This document shows, piece by piece, positions 36,238-46,969 of a DNA stretch of 64,000 nucleotides. This stretch comes from Cacajao melanocephalus. Lineage: Eukaryota; Chordata; Mammalia; Primates; Pitheciidae. The notes beneath the pieces are model-generated. The model was not told the origin of the DNA. It was given only the letters and a program-made list of their open reading frames with translations, and made no database searches. The position numbers and the translations under genes were made by a program. Position 1 is the first letter of the stretch. Every line of letters begins with the position of its first letter. The stretch lies in the NCBI GenBank assembly GCA_963573385.1, contig CAUYLG010041567.1:47753-111752 (forward strand), in the 5' to 3' direction.

Positions 36238-36374
36238 CTTGGTTTTCTTATCAGCAAAATGGGTATAATTGTCCTTGTCTGGTCTAACCCTCAATACCTT
36301 GACCTAGCTCATAGTAGAAACTCAACATGAGTAGTGATCATCATTGCCATCATTACATTGTCCTTGTTGGGAAG

Positions 36375-36490
36375 TGGGAACAGTTGTTTACCAAGCCCTT
36401 ATTATGTGCCATGCTTGGTGCTGGTCACATCATCTCATTGCATCATAACTCTGAGGAGATGTCCTTCCCATGTAACAGAGGACACTGGTA
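36375..36490 (-). repeat. MIR fragment
   Basis: 'cccttattatgtgccatgct' and 'cacatcatctcattgcatca' are antisense MIR 3' part. Confidence 0.65.
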
Positions 36491-36900
36491 TTTGGTTGTG
36501 CCCCATCTTCCCCTTCAGCCACTTTAGAAGGACTGAGTCGCTGGCTCTGCTGGGGTCTCCACTGAACTAAAGTCCTGAGGGTCCTTAAAGAAGGGCTCAA
36601 GGCAGCTCAAGCTGTTTGCTTTGAGACCATGTGAGCAGCCAGTGATGTCAAAGAGGTGGTCAGGGCAGGAATAAATCTAGCCCTCATCAAATGGGTGAGG
36701 AGCCAATAAAAGATGGCCTCAGGGATGATTGATGGAATGGGACAGGCTGAAGGATCATAAATGCTTCTCCTTATTCACTCTCTTGAGAACAGGGCCACAA
36801 GGTGAGATGAGGTGGCGTTAGGCCTGTCCCTTGCTGCTGCACTTGGCTGTGACACTGTATCCAGTGACTGTCCCCACTTGTGTCTGAAATGAAGCCAGTA

Positions 36901-36935
<35 letters not shown>

Positions 36936-37530
36936 GGGGGGAAGGTTTGGGACGCTCTCTTTGCCTAGGAAAGTGTGTTTTCCTAGTCAAGAACATCCAG
37001 AAAGCCTTCCTGAGCTAATCCAATCCAAGGAACTTCACTGGGTGAGAAATACACAGGAAAACTGGCCCCTGGAATAAAAGACATGCAAATAGAAATAGAA
37101 CTGGAAGCAGCTTCTCAAGGCCTTAGTAATTGTGAGGCAGGTAAGTAGCTAGAAAAAAAAAAAAAAAAGAAGGTTTCATTGCCACCTCAGCATGAGGGAA
37201 GGGGATTTTTGACACTTTGACCTTTGAGCTGTGCTGTTTGGGGTACAGGGCACTCATTTGCCTCTGTCCTTGGTGCTGCTGTCAGGGGCGTTGTCCGTGG
37301 TGCTGAAGATAGAGTACGGATTTGAACCGTTCCCAACGCCTGAGGGTGCTGTACTCGGTTCTGTCTTCAGAGAGCTTTCATGAATCATTTCCAGGACTGT
37401 GGTTTTCTAAGGACCCAACTGGGAGGTCAGAAGCTTTGGCCCTGGCATTGTGCAAATCTGAGCAATATCTAAGGTAGGATTTGAGCCTCTGTTACCATCT
37501 CCCAGGCACCCTTTCAATAACTTTGGACAG
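36491..37530. other. Unique sequence with orphan poly(A) tracts
   Basis: No SINE or LINE body precedes the A30 run at 36904-36933 or the A16 run near 37153-37168. The remainder is unrecognised and non-coding. Confidence 0.4.
36904..36933. repeat. (A)30 tract without adjacent SINE
   Basis: Thirty consecutive A. The 150 bp upstream ('cttggctgtgacactgtatc', 'gtgtctgaaatgaagccagt') is not Alu or L1, so it may be the tail of an unrecognised retrocopy or a plain homopolymer. Confidence 0.85.
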
Positions 37531-37833
37531 TAGGCCAGGCATGGTGATTCATGCCTGTAATCCCAGCACTTTGGGAAGCTGAGACGGGCAGATAACCTGA
37601 GATCAAGAGTTTAAGACCAGCCTGGGCAACCTGTTGAAACCCCATCTCTACTAAAATACAAAAATTAGCCAGGCATGGTGGCATGCATCTGTAATCCCAG
37701 CTACTCGGCAGGCTGAGGCAGAAGAATTGCTTGAGGCTGGGAAGCGGAAGTTGCATTGAGCCAAGATCACATCAGTGCACTCCAGCCTGGGTGACAAAGC
37801 TAGACTCTGTCTCCAAAAAAAACAAAAGAAAAA
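37531..37833 (+). repeat. Alu SINE
   Basis: Full dimer from 'taggccaggcatggtgattc' to 'ctctgtctccaaaaaaaaca'. Confidence 0.93.
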
Positions 37834-37839
37834 ACTTTG

Positions 37840-37975
37840 TATGTATTATGCCATTTATTTCTAAACAGCAATCTACAGGGGAGGTACTGTTATTTAGTCT
37901 CATGTTAGAGAAGAGCAGACTGAAGGTTAGAGAAGTTGAGTGACCTGGGGACTGTATCTCTAGCCCCAGTTTCCT
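37840..37975 (-). repeat. MIR fragment
   Basis: 'gtattatgccatttatttct', 'ggggaggtactgttatttag' and 'gagaagttgagtgacctggg' are antisense MIR, just downstream of the Alu. Confidence 0.6.
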
Positions 37976-38224
37976 CACTCACAATAGGAAGGCTGTTGAT
38001 AGTGTAGCAAAAACTAATGGGTGGGGCAGGCTTTGTAAACTAATACGCAGATGTGGTGGCATTAGTCTTACACACAGAGGAAAGCATGAGTGGATTGTCA
38101 AATGCAGATACTCTTGGAACCTCATAGGACTTCCTTGAAGGTCTGAGGTTTGAGCTGGAAAGGAAACACAGAGGTTGAGGGTGGTGATGTGTAGGGCTCA
38201 GAGATTGTGTGGAAAAGAAGAAAG

Positions 38225-38405
38225 TGCCCATTTACTGTGCACCTACCGTGTGCCAGGCCCTGTACTGGGCACCTGACAAACCTGGTCACTCTATCCACAA
38301 AACCACGCTGGTGAAGAGCATCTAGCTTCATTTTACAGATATAGAAGTGGAATGTGGTTACTTAGGAAGGTTACTTAGCTGGGAGATGGTGGAGCTGACG
38401 AAGGC
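38225..38405 (-). repeat. MIR SINE
   Basis: 'tgcacctaccgtgtgccagg', 'ttcattttacagatatagaa' and 'gaaggttacttagctgggag' in antisense order. Confidence 0.75.
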
Positions 38406-38629
38406 CTTGAGAACTGGACACTTGAGTATCTAATCCTGGATGTCATCTGGTTCAGCCCAGAGAAGGGGTGTGACCTGCTGGGGGCATGCTGAGTTGGCAG
38501 CAGGACTCAGGCTGGATTTGGCTTCCTTTGGTGTCTTTCTTCTCCTAGGAATATGGCACCGCCACCCTCCCCTCACCACTAGCTCCAGGAAGATGAGGAA
38601 ATAGTGTTGTGTCACAAACAGGGGCTGTG
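38406..38629. other. Unique sequence
   Basis: Nothing recognised. Confidence 0.3.
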
Positions 38630-38790
38630 TGTCAAAGAGACCCATGATTCAAATTCTAGATTTGCTAATTGTAAGCTATGTGGCCTCAAACAAGTCTCTG
38701 GGCCTCAGTTTTTCCACCTCTAGCTGAGCAGAAGAACACTGTTATCACTGCCCTGTGGGTGGTTTTCAGGATCAGAAGAGGGAGTGGCTG
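38630..38790 (+). repeat. MIR SINE
   Basis: 'ccatgattcaaattctagat', 'aagctatgtggcctcaaaca' and 'gggcctcagtttttccacct' in sense order. Confidence 0.75.
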
Positions 38791-39750
38791 GAAAAGGGCT
38801 GGTAGGTTAGTTCTTAGTAGTGGAAATAAGACCTAGAGGAGGGAAAGGCCCCACCCTCACCCCAGGAAGCACAGTAAGAAGCAGAAGCACAAAAGGTCCT
38901 AGAACTGCTGCCCTGAGCCACCAGTGCCACTTCCCAGCAGGACTAGCAGCCATGGCTGGGGCAGCACCTGGCAGCCCCAGCTGACAGACATTCCTTTGGG
39001 CAGGCAGTCTTGAGCCCCAGCGCCAAGCATCCCTGTTGGGGGTCAGTGGCTGGGCCAGCTCTGGCTGTTCCTCCACCAGCCTTCCTAATGGCTCCAAGCT
39101 GCATACACCTCACGGGGCTGCTGTCATGCCTAATTAGGCCATCCTCAGCCACCCTCTCTCCACAGCCCTGTTGTGGCCATCTGAGGCTCTGGACATGATT
39201 ATAGCAGCTGCCCATTGCAGCTGTTTGGCTTTTGGAAGGAGGTGGCCACCTGCTCTCATGATCACCTATGGACTAAGAGATCTGCCTCCCCACTTCAGCC
39301 CAGGAGGCTTAACTCTGGAGCTCTGGGCCCAGAGATCTAGCTGCACCCTCCCCACACACCCTACCCTGGCTCCAAAGCTTGGCACTAAAGCAAAGTGAAG
39401 AAGGAAAGGAGAAAAAGATGGCAGGAGTGATAGGGAGAACAGGAGGGAAAGGAAGGCGGGGGCCTCAGCACCACCAGTCAGCCTCCTCAGCGGAGGCTGG
39501 GATCATTTAGGAGACAAAGCCTGCCTCATCCACACTATCCCCTGAATCTCTCAGCAGCCCATGCAGCCGGCGGGACACAGAACCAGAGAGCAAGCAAGCC
39601 TGACACATTGTCTGAGGTGAGAGCTTAGTGTGGGGCCAGTGTCAGGGGTCGTTCTGGGGCTCAAATCATAGGGAGTTCCTTGCATAGCAAGGATAGAAAT
39701 TGGGGCCTGGACCTCATGTTCAGCACCTGTCAGCACAGAGCAAGTGTGTT
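38791..39750. other. Unique sequence containing CArG/E-box cluster
   Basis: About 1 kb of non-repetitive DNA. An acceptor-like 'accctctctccacag' ends at 39165. The CArG box below is its most distinctive element. Confidence 0.4.
39128..39223. promoter_or_regulatory. CArG-box palindrome with two CAGCTG E-boxes
   Basis: 'gcctaattaggc' (39128-39139) is a perfect 12-bp palindrome containing CCTAATTAGG, which satisfies the SRF consensus CC(A/T)6GG and a double homeodomain TAAT core. CAGCTG E-boxes follow at 39205-39210 and 39218-39223, 13 bp apart. Such groupings occur in muscle-type enhancers. Activity is inferred. Confidence 0.35.
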
Positions 39751-39759
39751 TGCTGAAGG

Positions 39760-39890
39760 CAGGAAGGTAGAGAAGGAGGAAGGGAAAATGGAGGGAGAGA
39801 AGGAAGAGAGGGAGGGAAGAAAGAAAAGAAGAAGAGAAGGAGGGAGGGAGGGACGGAGCGAGGGAAGAAAGAAAGAAGGAAATGCTAAGA
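39760..39890. repeat. Purine-rich (GGAA/GGGA) low-complexity tract
   Basis: Almost all A/G, with GAGGG, GGAGGGA and GAAA runs broken by a few C or T. No Alu body directly upstream. Confidence 0.85.
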
Positions 39891-39954
39891 GGCATTCCAT
39901 GTAGAGGGAACTCACAAACCCAAACCCAAACCCAGGAGTTTTGCTTGAACAGTT

Positions 39955-40218
39955 TTCTTTTTGGGTTGGGGGGAGGGGGAGACAGGGTCTCACTCTGTCA
40001 CCCAAACTGGAGTGCAGTGGCACAATCACAGCTCACTACATCCTTGACCTCCCAGGCTCAAGTGATCCTTCCACCTCAGCCTCCCAAGTAGCTGGGGGAC
40101 TATAGGTGTGCACCACCATGCCCAGCTAATTTTTTGATTTGTTGTAGGGACGAAGTCTCACTGTGTTGCCAGGGCTAGTCTCAAACTCCTGGGCTCAAAT
40201 GATCCTCCCACTTGGCCT
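39955..40218 (-). repeat. Alu SINE (J-like), head-truncated
   Basis: Antisense from 'gagacagggtctcactctgt' through 'tccttgacctcccaggctca' to 'tgatcctcccacttggcctg'. The last ~35 bp of the antisense copy (Alu 5' end) is missing and L1 begins. Confidence 0.9.
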
Positions 40219-41555
40219 GAATGATTTTCTTATATAAATTATATCATAATCAATTTATATCTTTGCGTTTTTCTTTCTTCAGTCATTTTTGAGATGTATA
40301 CAAGTGCAGCTATAGTTCGCTCGTTTCTTCTGCCGAATAGTATTCCATCATATGCTTATACCACATCCTCCTGCTGGTGGATATTTCAGTGGTTCTGGTT
40401 CTCCACCATGAAGATCTCTGTGGGTGTGCATTACTGTTTCTCTGGAAGCAGGATTTTCTGTGTTAATAAACACTGCCAAATTGCCCTCCAAGGTAATTAT
40501 GCCACTTTGCACTCCTGTTAGTGATATATCTGAGTTCTCATTTCCCCAGCACCTCAGCATCAGTTGGTTTATCACTCTTTAATTTTGCCAATGTGCTGGG
40601 AGAAAATATCTCATTTTCATTAGTGTCGCCTGACTGTTAGAGAAGCTAAGTGTCTCATGATGTGTTTAACGGTCATCTGAATTTTTCTCTTCTGCAAAAT
40701 GCCTGTTCATATATTTTGCCCAGTTTTTTATGGGTCATATCTTTTTCTTATTAATTTGTAAAAGAGGTTTATATATGTGAATATAAATCCTTGTTATGTT
40801 TGTTGCAAAATTTTCTCCAAATGTGTTGCTTGTCTTTTAACTTTGTGTCTTCTTTATTCAGAAGTTTAAACTTTGGGGGTAGTAAAATTTATTTTCCCCT
40901 TTATTTGCTTTTATTTCTTTGTGACTTCTCCACCCAAGGTCATAAAGATATTCTAGATATCTTCTAAGTATTTTCATTTTATTTCCTTTTGTGTTTCATA
41001 TTGAGATCTTTAATCAAGTTTAGGTCTTTTATCTTTGCATGCAGTGTGAAATAGGGATCTGATTTCATTTTTCTATGGCTGGCCTATGGTCCCAGCAGCA
41101 TTAATTGAACACTCTGTCCTTTTCTCACTGATTTGAAATACCATCTCTGTTTTATGTTTAAGTGCCCATGTATTTATGGATCTGTTTCTGGGAACTCTGT
41201 TCTGTCTCATTGATCTCTTTGTCTATCTCTTTGTCTATTTCAGTTCTACATTAATCACTCTATCTCGTCATTTTTTAACAAGGACATCTTGGCATTTGTG
41301 GTACAACAATGCTTCCTTGGTGGAACTGTCCTGCTCATTAAAGATTCTTGAGCACCCATCATCCAGTCCTTGGCACTCAGTAGAACCCTCCCCTGAGTCA
41401 ATGTTATGGACAAAAATGCCCCAAGCATTTCCAAAGTTGCCCTAGGAAGGCAGTCCCTTGGCACTTGAGAACTGCCACAGATAGTTGTATTATGTAGCTT
41501 GATATCTGGTAGGACAAGCCTCCCTCTCCCCACTACTTGATTCTTCTTTTGTATG
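40219..41555 (-). repeat. Old L1M LINE, antisense, split by MER5A-like element
   Basis: AT-rich antisense L1: 'ccgaatagtattccatcata', 'aaattgccctccaaggtaat', 'cctgttcatatattttgccc', 'gcagcattaattgaacactc', 'ggatctgtttctgggaactc' and, after the insert, 'tagcttgatatctggtagga'. Frames are destroyed. Confidence 0.85.
41282..41478 (-). mobile_element. MER5A-like hAT DNA transposon
   Basis: 'ggaactgtcctgctcattaa', 'ttggcactcagtagaaccct', 'atggacaaaaatgccccaag' and a terminal 'cacttgagaactgccac' parallel MER5A in antisense. It is ~190 bp, near the family length. It lies between two L1 pieces. Confidence 0.6.
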
Positions 41556-41895
41556 TTCTCTTCCCACTGTGCTTTGCTGCCAGCAATGGAATCCATAGCC
41601 TGACAGTGTCAGGCACCTCTGGAGATGGGACTCCCATCAGCCAAGGCAGCCTACTCCTTTGTGTGTGTCTGCTGGGGACCTGATTATTAGAAAGTGCTGT
41701 CTTACACTGAGCTGAAGTTGGCCTCCCTGTGGCCCACTTCCTCCCCAGCTCCTGGATCCCGGAGAACACACATCCCTCCCTCTTGGCCCACCCTTCTTTG
41801 ATCTCAGAGAGCAGACATTTCCCCTCCACCTCTGCTCTTCTCTCCAGACTCCCAAACTCAATAACCCCAGTTCCCTCTGATGCACGTCAAAGACT
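41556..41895. other. Unique sequence
   Basis: C/T-rich. No repeat or exon recognised. Confidence 0.35.
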
Positions 41896-41899
41896 TGGC

Positions 41900-42140
41900 T
41901 CAGTGGCAGACAGCATGGTGTGTTTCAGCTTAAGTCAGACACACTGGGGTAGAATTCCTGCTCACTTACCTATTAGCTGTGTGACTTCTGGGAAAGACAG
42001 CCTCTCTGTGCCTCATTTGTTAAATGAGGGTAATAGATCCTCTACCTCAGAGGGTTGATGAGAGATGTAAATGATTCAGAGCATAAGGCCCGAGCCTGGT
42101 GCAGGTGCCCAGGAAGTGATAGCTATTCACATTTTTCCTG
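41900..42140 (+). repeat. MIR SINE, near full length
   Basis: 'ggcagacagcatggtgtgtt', 'acctattagctgtgtgactt', 'gcctcatttgttaaatgagg' and 'gcaggtgcccaggaagtgat' in sense order. Confidence 0.85.
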
Positions 42141-42289
42141 CGATTATTACTTCTTCATGACACTCCTGGTCACTGTTCCATGCCTACTCATTAGGAGAGG
42201 TGCCCTGAGCTGAAGGGGGCACCCAGATGGGCTCTGGCCAGGACAAGGACCACCATTGCATCCTCTGCACAAGAAACTAAGATGACAGG

Positions 42290-42570
42290 ATTTGCTGTGG
42301 GGCTGGTTCTGGGGATGACAAAGCAGAGTCAGGGCCAAGTCCAGGGTTTTGATCTGATTCATGATGAAGATGGTGCTCCCATCAATGGGGAAGGAGAAGA
42401 CCAGGAAGAGCAGATTTGCAGGGCGGGAGTTCAGGTTTAGACATGTCAAGTTGGCGATGCCTGCTAGACGTCCAAGTGCAGATGTTGAGTTGAAAATTGG
42501 ATATATGAGTCTAGGGTTTGGCAGGAGGGAAGATTCCAGGTCTGATGTGTTAATGTAGGGGGTCATCAGA
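42290..42570 (-). repeat. L2 LINE fragment
   Basis: 'gtttagacatgtcaagttgg', 'gatgcctgctagacgtccaa', 'gaaaattggatatatgagtc' are diagnostic antisense L2 ORF2-region landmarks. Confidence 0.75.
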
Positions 42571-42627
42571 CCTTCCCAGACCATTTCCTCTGCTATTGCA
42601 TAGACATAGTTTTATTTTGAGAGGTAG

Positions 42628-42890
42628 GACAGCACAGTGGTTAAGAAGGCTGGTTCTGGAGTCAGGTGGTTCGAGTCTCAGCTGTGGCTCTTTCTAACTG
42701 TATGTTTTGGGACAAGTTACTTATTTTCCCTGTGCCTCTGCTTTCCCATCCACAAAATGGGTAACAGTAATGCCCACCTCCCCCTTATAGATGTGGTGGG
42801 GATTACAGGAGATAATGAATGATGCCAAGTCGTGGGCTTACCTAAGACCTGTTGCACGCTAAGCACTCTATATGAACTCCAGTAATTATC
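42628..42890 (+). repeat. MIR SINE, essentially complete
   Basis: All landmarks are in order: 'gacagcacagtggttaagaa', 'tctggagtcaggtggttcga', 'ctttctaactgtatgttttg', 'tttcccatccacaaaatggg', 'taagcactctatatgaactc'. Best-preserved MIR in the window. Confidence 0.9.
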
Positions 42891-43325
42891 ATTTTTAGCT
42901 ATGAGTCTAAGCTGTGGTCCTGATTGATTCCTTTGTTCCTTTTCTTTCTCCCTTTTAAAAAAAAAATCCCTTTCATAAGTAATAAAAAAAAAAGAGAGAC
43001 AGCAGGAGAAAAGACAGAAAGAGATCTTTCTAGGTTATACTTTATTAAAGATAGGCTATAAATTTGCCTCTGAGCTTCCTAGTAGACAAAGAAAAAAAGG
43101 AAACAAGAAATAGCATGACAGGGGCTGCTGCTATGACTCTAGTCCCCAAAGGCTTTGGGGTCCAGAGGGGCCATGACTATGGTACTCTGGAGGCCATGAG
43201 ACCAAGGCATGGGTGGTGGAGCCTGGGCTCCTGGCCTCCTAATTGGGGAAACAGCCAGGACCACACCTATCCTGCTGCATGGCAGTGTGGTCTCCAGGCT
43301 GAAATGGGGGCAGAGGAGTGTGCAA
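42891..43325. other. Unique sequence
   Basis: Includes A8-A10 runs near 42957-42992. No repeat family assigned. Confidence 0.35.
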
Positions 43326-43329
43326 ACTG

Positions 43330-43420
43330 GACCAAGGGGCAGTGAATTTCAGCTGGGAGAAGACTTCACGAAGGATGTCATATTTGCCCTAGACCTTGAA
43401 AGCTGAGTAAGGCTCTGACC
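43330..43420 (-). repeat. L2 fragment (weak)
   Basis: 'cttcacgaaggatgtcatat' and 'ctagaccttgaaagctgag' resemble antisense L2. Confidence 0.4.
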
Positions 43421-43479
43421 CCTGGAGATGACAATGGAGGTCATGAGTTTCGGGAAGGAGCGTCGTTCGTAGCCTGTTA

Positions 43480-43630
43480 CAGATAAAGAAAGCTTAGAGA
43501 TTCAAGTTCAGCTGCACTCCCGTGATGGGAGAACTGAGGCCCAGAGAAGGCAGGGCTAAACCTGGAGTCACATAGAGAGGCAGGGAGCTAGCAGGTCTCA
43601 AACCCAAGCGCCTGCCTCCCTGACCAAAGC
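43480..43630 (-). repeat. MIR SINE fragment
   Basis: 'atgggagaactgaggcccag', 'ggagtcacatagagaggcag' and 'gcaggtctcaaacccaagc' are antisense MIR. Confidence 0.7.
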
Positions 43631-43974
43631 TAGTTCCCCTTCCTCACCCCCACTACAGCTTCTTCTCTGGGTTCTGACTCGCCTCCTGCAGGGTCATTAA
43701 CCACCTACTGCTTGCCACGTGGTGTCCCTCTATATTTAACTCCCACGCTATGACTTACAGAAGCTCAGAATAGCAATCCTGAGTCGGGGGCATGCCTCCA
43801 CTGTACCCCCTTCTAGTCTAACTGAACTTCTGGTCACAGCTCCCTTCCCCAAGAGAGAACAGAGTCCTGGATCCTGGGTCTGTGTTGCTGCAAGAGGAGA
43901 ACTAGCTTGTCCCTAAGTAAGACTTAGTATAAGGAGTGAACTACCCACTTGAGGAATCCTGGATATACACTGAG
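43631..43974. other. Unique sequence
   Basis: Nothing recognised before the minisatellite. Confidence 0.35.
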
Positions 43975-44250
43975 CCCTGATCCTGGCTCCAGACTGAGCC
44001 TTGATCCCTATCCCCAGATTGAGCCTTGATCCCTGCTCCCAGACTGAGCCTTGATTCCTGCCCCCAGACTGACCCTTGACTTTGATCCCAGACTAAACCC
44101 TGACCCTGGTCCCAGACTGAGCCCTGATCCCTTCTCTAGGTTGAACCTTGACCCTGGCCCCAGACTGGGACCTGAGCTTGATCCAAGACTTAACTCTGCC
44201 TCCTTCTTCAAGCTGAGCCCTGACCCTGAGCTGAGCTCAGACTAAGCTCT
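43975..44250. repeat. Degenerate minisatellite, ~24-26 bp unit
   Basis: About eleven diverged tandem units built on 'cccagactgagccttgatcc' plus a variable 'ctgct/ctgcc' linker. Later units lose register towards 44250. Because many units are 24 bp, both strands carry open frames with an 8-residue period (minus strand repeats LGPGSGFS-like; plus strand PGPRLSPD-like). No expression evidence. Confidence 0.85.
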
Positions 44251-44865
44251 GAGCTCTGGTCTTGACCCAGATGGTTGGCTGTTGGGGACATGAATATAGT
44301 TGGGAGTCCTTCTCTCCCTTTAACTACTAGAAACTGAACTGAGGGACCCCACCCCTTTTTAGGCCAGTGACTCAGATTGTGCCCTGACGGTTCTATCTCA
44401 GAGACTGCCCCCCACACCCTGGCCTCAGCTGCAATAGCCTGGGGACCTATAGCCATGGGTGATAGACAGAACCATTCAGGCTGCCCACTCTGACCATGAA
44501 CTTCTCTGCAACCCCAAATGGGCTGCCAGCACAGCTGAAAGCTCTCCCGCCCCTTCTCCTAATTTGCCTCCTCTCTAATTCTCCAGGCCATGCGATCTGT
44601 GCTGAGGGCTGAGATATTTATAAAATCTGTGTCCTTCATGATAAAGCCAGCCCCAGGGACCAGGTTCAGAGCAGCTCTATTCATCCTCTAAAGCCCCAAA
44701 AACTTCAAACGCACCCACCAGAGAGGGCCCTCATCACAGTCCCACCTGTCGCCAATTGAAGTCACAGCCCCTGCATTTCGGAACTGCCTTCTCTCTTGTG
44801 CCCAACGCTGTTCCCAGCAGCCATGAAGCCTGGCTGGGTGGAAGTGGCTGGGGTGCTGGAGGCTG
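44251..44865. other. Unique sequence with AT-rich motif cluster
   Basis: 'gagatatttataaaatctg' (TATA/MEF2-like, near 44611) and 'tgataaagcc' (GATA-like, near 44640) lie close to two 'taatt' cores. Candidate regulatory DNA only. Confidence 0.3.
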
Positions 44866-44869
44866 ATGA

Positions 44870-45050
44870 CAGCTCTGCTTCCTGACTGGGTGTCTCAGAT
44901 GAGTCACTACCTGGCTCTGAATGCCAGTCCCTTTGTCTTGCAAATGGAACAGCGCCCACCCTTCACCCCCCAGTCTATAGTGTGGGGAGTGGGATTCTGT
45001 GAGGTGCAAAATGCTCAGCTCTGGGCCTGGCAGAGAGGAGGAGCTGGGTG
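44870..45050 (+). repeat. MIR-like relic
   Basis: 'agatgagtcactacctggct', 'ccctttgtcttgcaaatgga' and 'gctctgggcctggcagagag' loosely follow sense MIR. Confidence 0.45.
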
Positions 45051-45595
45051 TTAATGCCGTCTCCAATGCAACCAGTATCACGTGAGCAAGTCGGCAACAC
45101 CCACCATAGCTTTCCCATGGCATGTCCCAGTGCCTGAAGGTGCCCCATCAGGGTTATCCAGAAATCTCAGTTAAATCACAGGTCACCCTGGAGGGGAGTT
45201 GGCTTAAGGCTTGTCCTTTTGGAGGAATTGCAAAGGCTCCTGGGAGCATCCTTAAACTCATCCTGACTTCGCTTGGTGGGCCTCAGGGCCTGGGTGATAG
45301 GCAGGTAGTGACTTGGAGTCATGTCCCAAACAGGGGGTGGTGGTCTGGTTCAGAGTGAGGCAGCAGGGATGGAAAGTCAGTGAGCTGGGGGGCAGGAGCT
45401 ATTGGAGCAAGAGCGGGGGAGCCAGGGGACCTCAGCTTCCAGCACAGGTGCTAGGGGCTGCCACTAGGTGGGAGAGAGGAGAGGAGCAAGTCTGTCAGAG
45501 GAGACCTGGAATTCAGTTCAAATGCGTTGAGTCTTAGATGTCTGGCCAGCATGCAGGAGAGACAGCCAGGAGCGGGTAGAGTCTCAGGATTGCCT
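45051..45595. other. Unique G-rich sequence
   Basis: No repeat or exon recognised. Confidence 0.35.
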
Positions 45596-45599
45596 GTCA

Positions 45600-46100
45600 T
45601 TCATTCACTCATTTGTTTATGCATTCATTCACTTGACAGATATTTATTAAGCTCCTACTATGTTTCAGGCACTGTATCAGGCACCAGGCTATTGCAACAG
45701 ACAGGACCCAACCTCAACTTTCCTGAGGTTCTCAGTCTAGTGGAAGAGATAGACAATAAGTGAACAAATGCTGTGTTCCTGGGTGACATGGGAATGAGGA
45801 AGGGGGTCAGGGAGGCATCCGAGGAGGTGACATTTGGGCTGAGCCCTGAATGAATCAAGGGAGAAGCCACACGAGGGTTTGGGGCAGAGCATTCCTGATA
45901 GAGGGAACAGCTAGTACGATGCTCTGAGGCAGGAAAGAGCTCAGCGAGTCCTAGGAGGGAAGAGGAGGCCAGGTGGGCCAAGGACTGGGAAAGGGAGGCT
46001 GGGAGGAGGGATGGGATGGGTTGGAATGGTCAAGAAGGAATCATGGGGCCTTCATGAGGGGTTTGGCTTTGGTCAGGAGCTCAGGGGTGAGACTGGGGTG
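45600..46100 (-). repeat. L2 LINE 3' region
   Basis: Begins with repeated 'ttcattcact' and 'agatatttattaagctccta', then 'tttcaggcactgtatcaggc', 'ggttctcagtctagtggaag', 'gaggaggtgacatttgggct' and 'gatgctctgaggcaggaaag'. Clear antisense L2 over ~500 bp. Confidence 0.85.
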
Positions 46101-46229
46101 GGACTGGAGAACTGGGAGTCATTAGGGCAGGAGGGGTGGAAGGGGTGATTAGAATCCCAGGGGATGAGGTGCACCGGGGAGGTAACCGAATGGAACACAG
46201 ACCTGACTAAGAGCCTGAGAAAGACTGGA

Positions 46230-46395
46230 AGTGCCCTCTTAGCCTTGGGTCAGAGAGGCCTGGGTGAGAACCCCAACCCCTGCTCTCCCTCACTATGTGA
46301 CCTGGGGTCTCCACTTTGCTGGGCCTCAGCTTCCTCACCTGGTATACAACAAAATTGATCCCTGCTGTTCACTTATGAAGTGCTGGGTTCCTGGG
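46230..46395 (+). repeat. MIR SINE fragment
   Basis: 'ctccctcactatgtgacctg' and 'gggcctcagcttcctcacct' are the sense MIR centre. Confidence 0.7.
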
Positions 46396-46639
46396 AGGCG
46401 CTCTGGGGTCTGTAAGGCCAGCCCTGTTGGCGAGCTGGGGAGGATGGGGCTGGCCTGGATTTCTGGACTTATTTTCCCTGAGGTCTCCACACCAAACCCC
46501 TGGGAGCACAGGGAAGGAAGCCAGCCACTGTGGAGACTGACCCAGGCCAGAGCTTGTCCCAGTCCCAGCCCCTTTAGTGAGCTGATGACCAAAGTGGGAA
46601 ACTGAGGCTGACCCTGGTACTTACGAGGGAAGGAAAGAG

Positions 46640-46830
46640 AGGCTCCACTTAGTACATACTCTGTGTCTGCACCCTTTGTGGCACTTTAGCCATGTTGCCT
46701 TGGAATTAAACCTAGACTGGGGTCTCCACTGATCAGATGAGGAACTGAAGCACAGAGAGGGAGGTGACCTGCCCAAAGTCACACAGGGATTATGCACATT
46801 CCAACCTCAGCCTCTGTCTCCAGCAGTCCT
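46640..46830 (-). repeat. MIR SINE
   Basis: 'cagatgaggaactgaagcac', 'gacctgcccaaagtcacaca' are the antisense MIR core. Confidence 0.75.
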
Positions 46831-46969
46831 GAGGAGGGGACTCATGGACTCATCCCTCACCTGCCCACAGTCTGTGCCCCAGGCCCTCCTGTACACACGG
46901 GGACGTGGCCTTCACTGGGCACCCCCCTCCCTCCTCCATGCCGCACTGGTCTGCCTTCTACTTCTCAGA
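46831..46969. other. Unique sequence
   Basis: Nothing recognised. Confidence 0.3.

Larger units (their letters stand above)
35690..36340 (+). repeat. MIR SINE split by an Alu cassette
   Basis: Left half 35690-35787 ends 'gaccttggttttctt'. The right half resumes at 36238 with 'cttggttttcttatcagcaa' and 'ctagctcatagtagaaactc'. The overlap is the Alu target duplication, so one MIR was interrupted. Confidence 0.8.

Noticed and set aside
35810..36268. Alu-encoded frames (here and at 15185-15619, 50259-50579, 9939-10316)
   Set aside because: The peptides show the standard antisense-Alu pattern (for example [23 protein letters not shown]). They are repeat translations, not genes.
39917..39934. (AAACCC)x3, telomere-like hexamers
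   Set aside because: Only three units at the edge of an Alu T-run equivalent. It does not match the vertebrate TTAGGG repeat.
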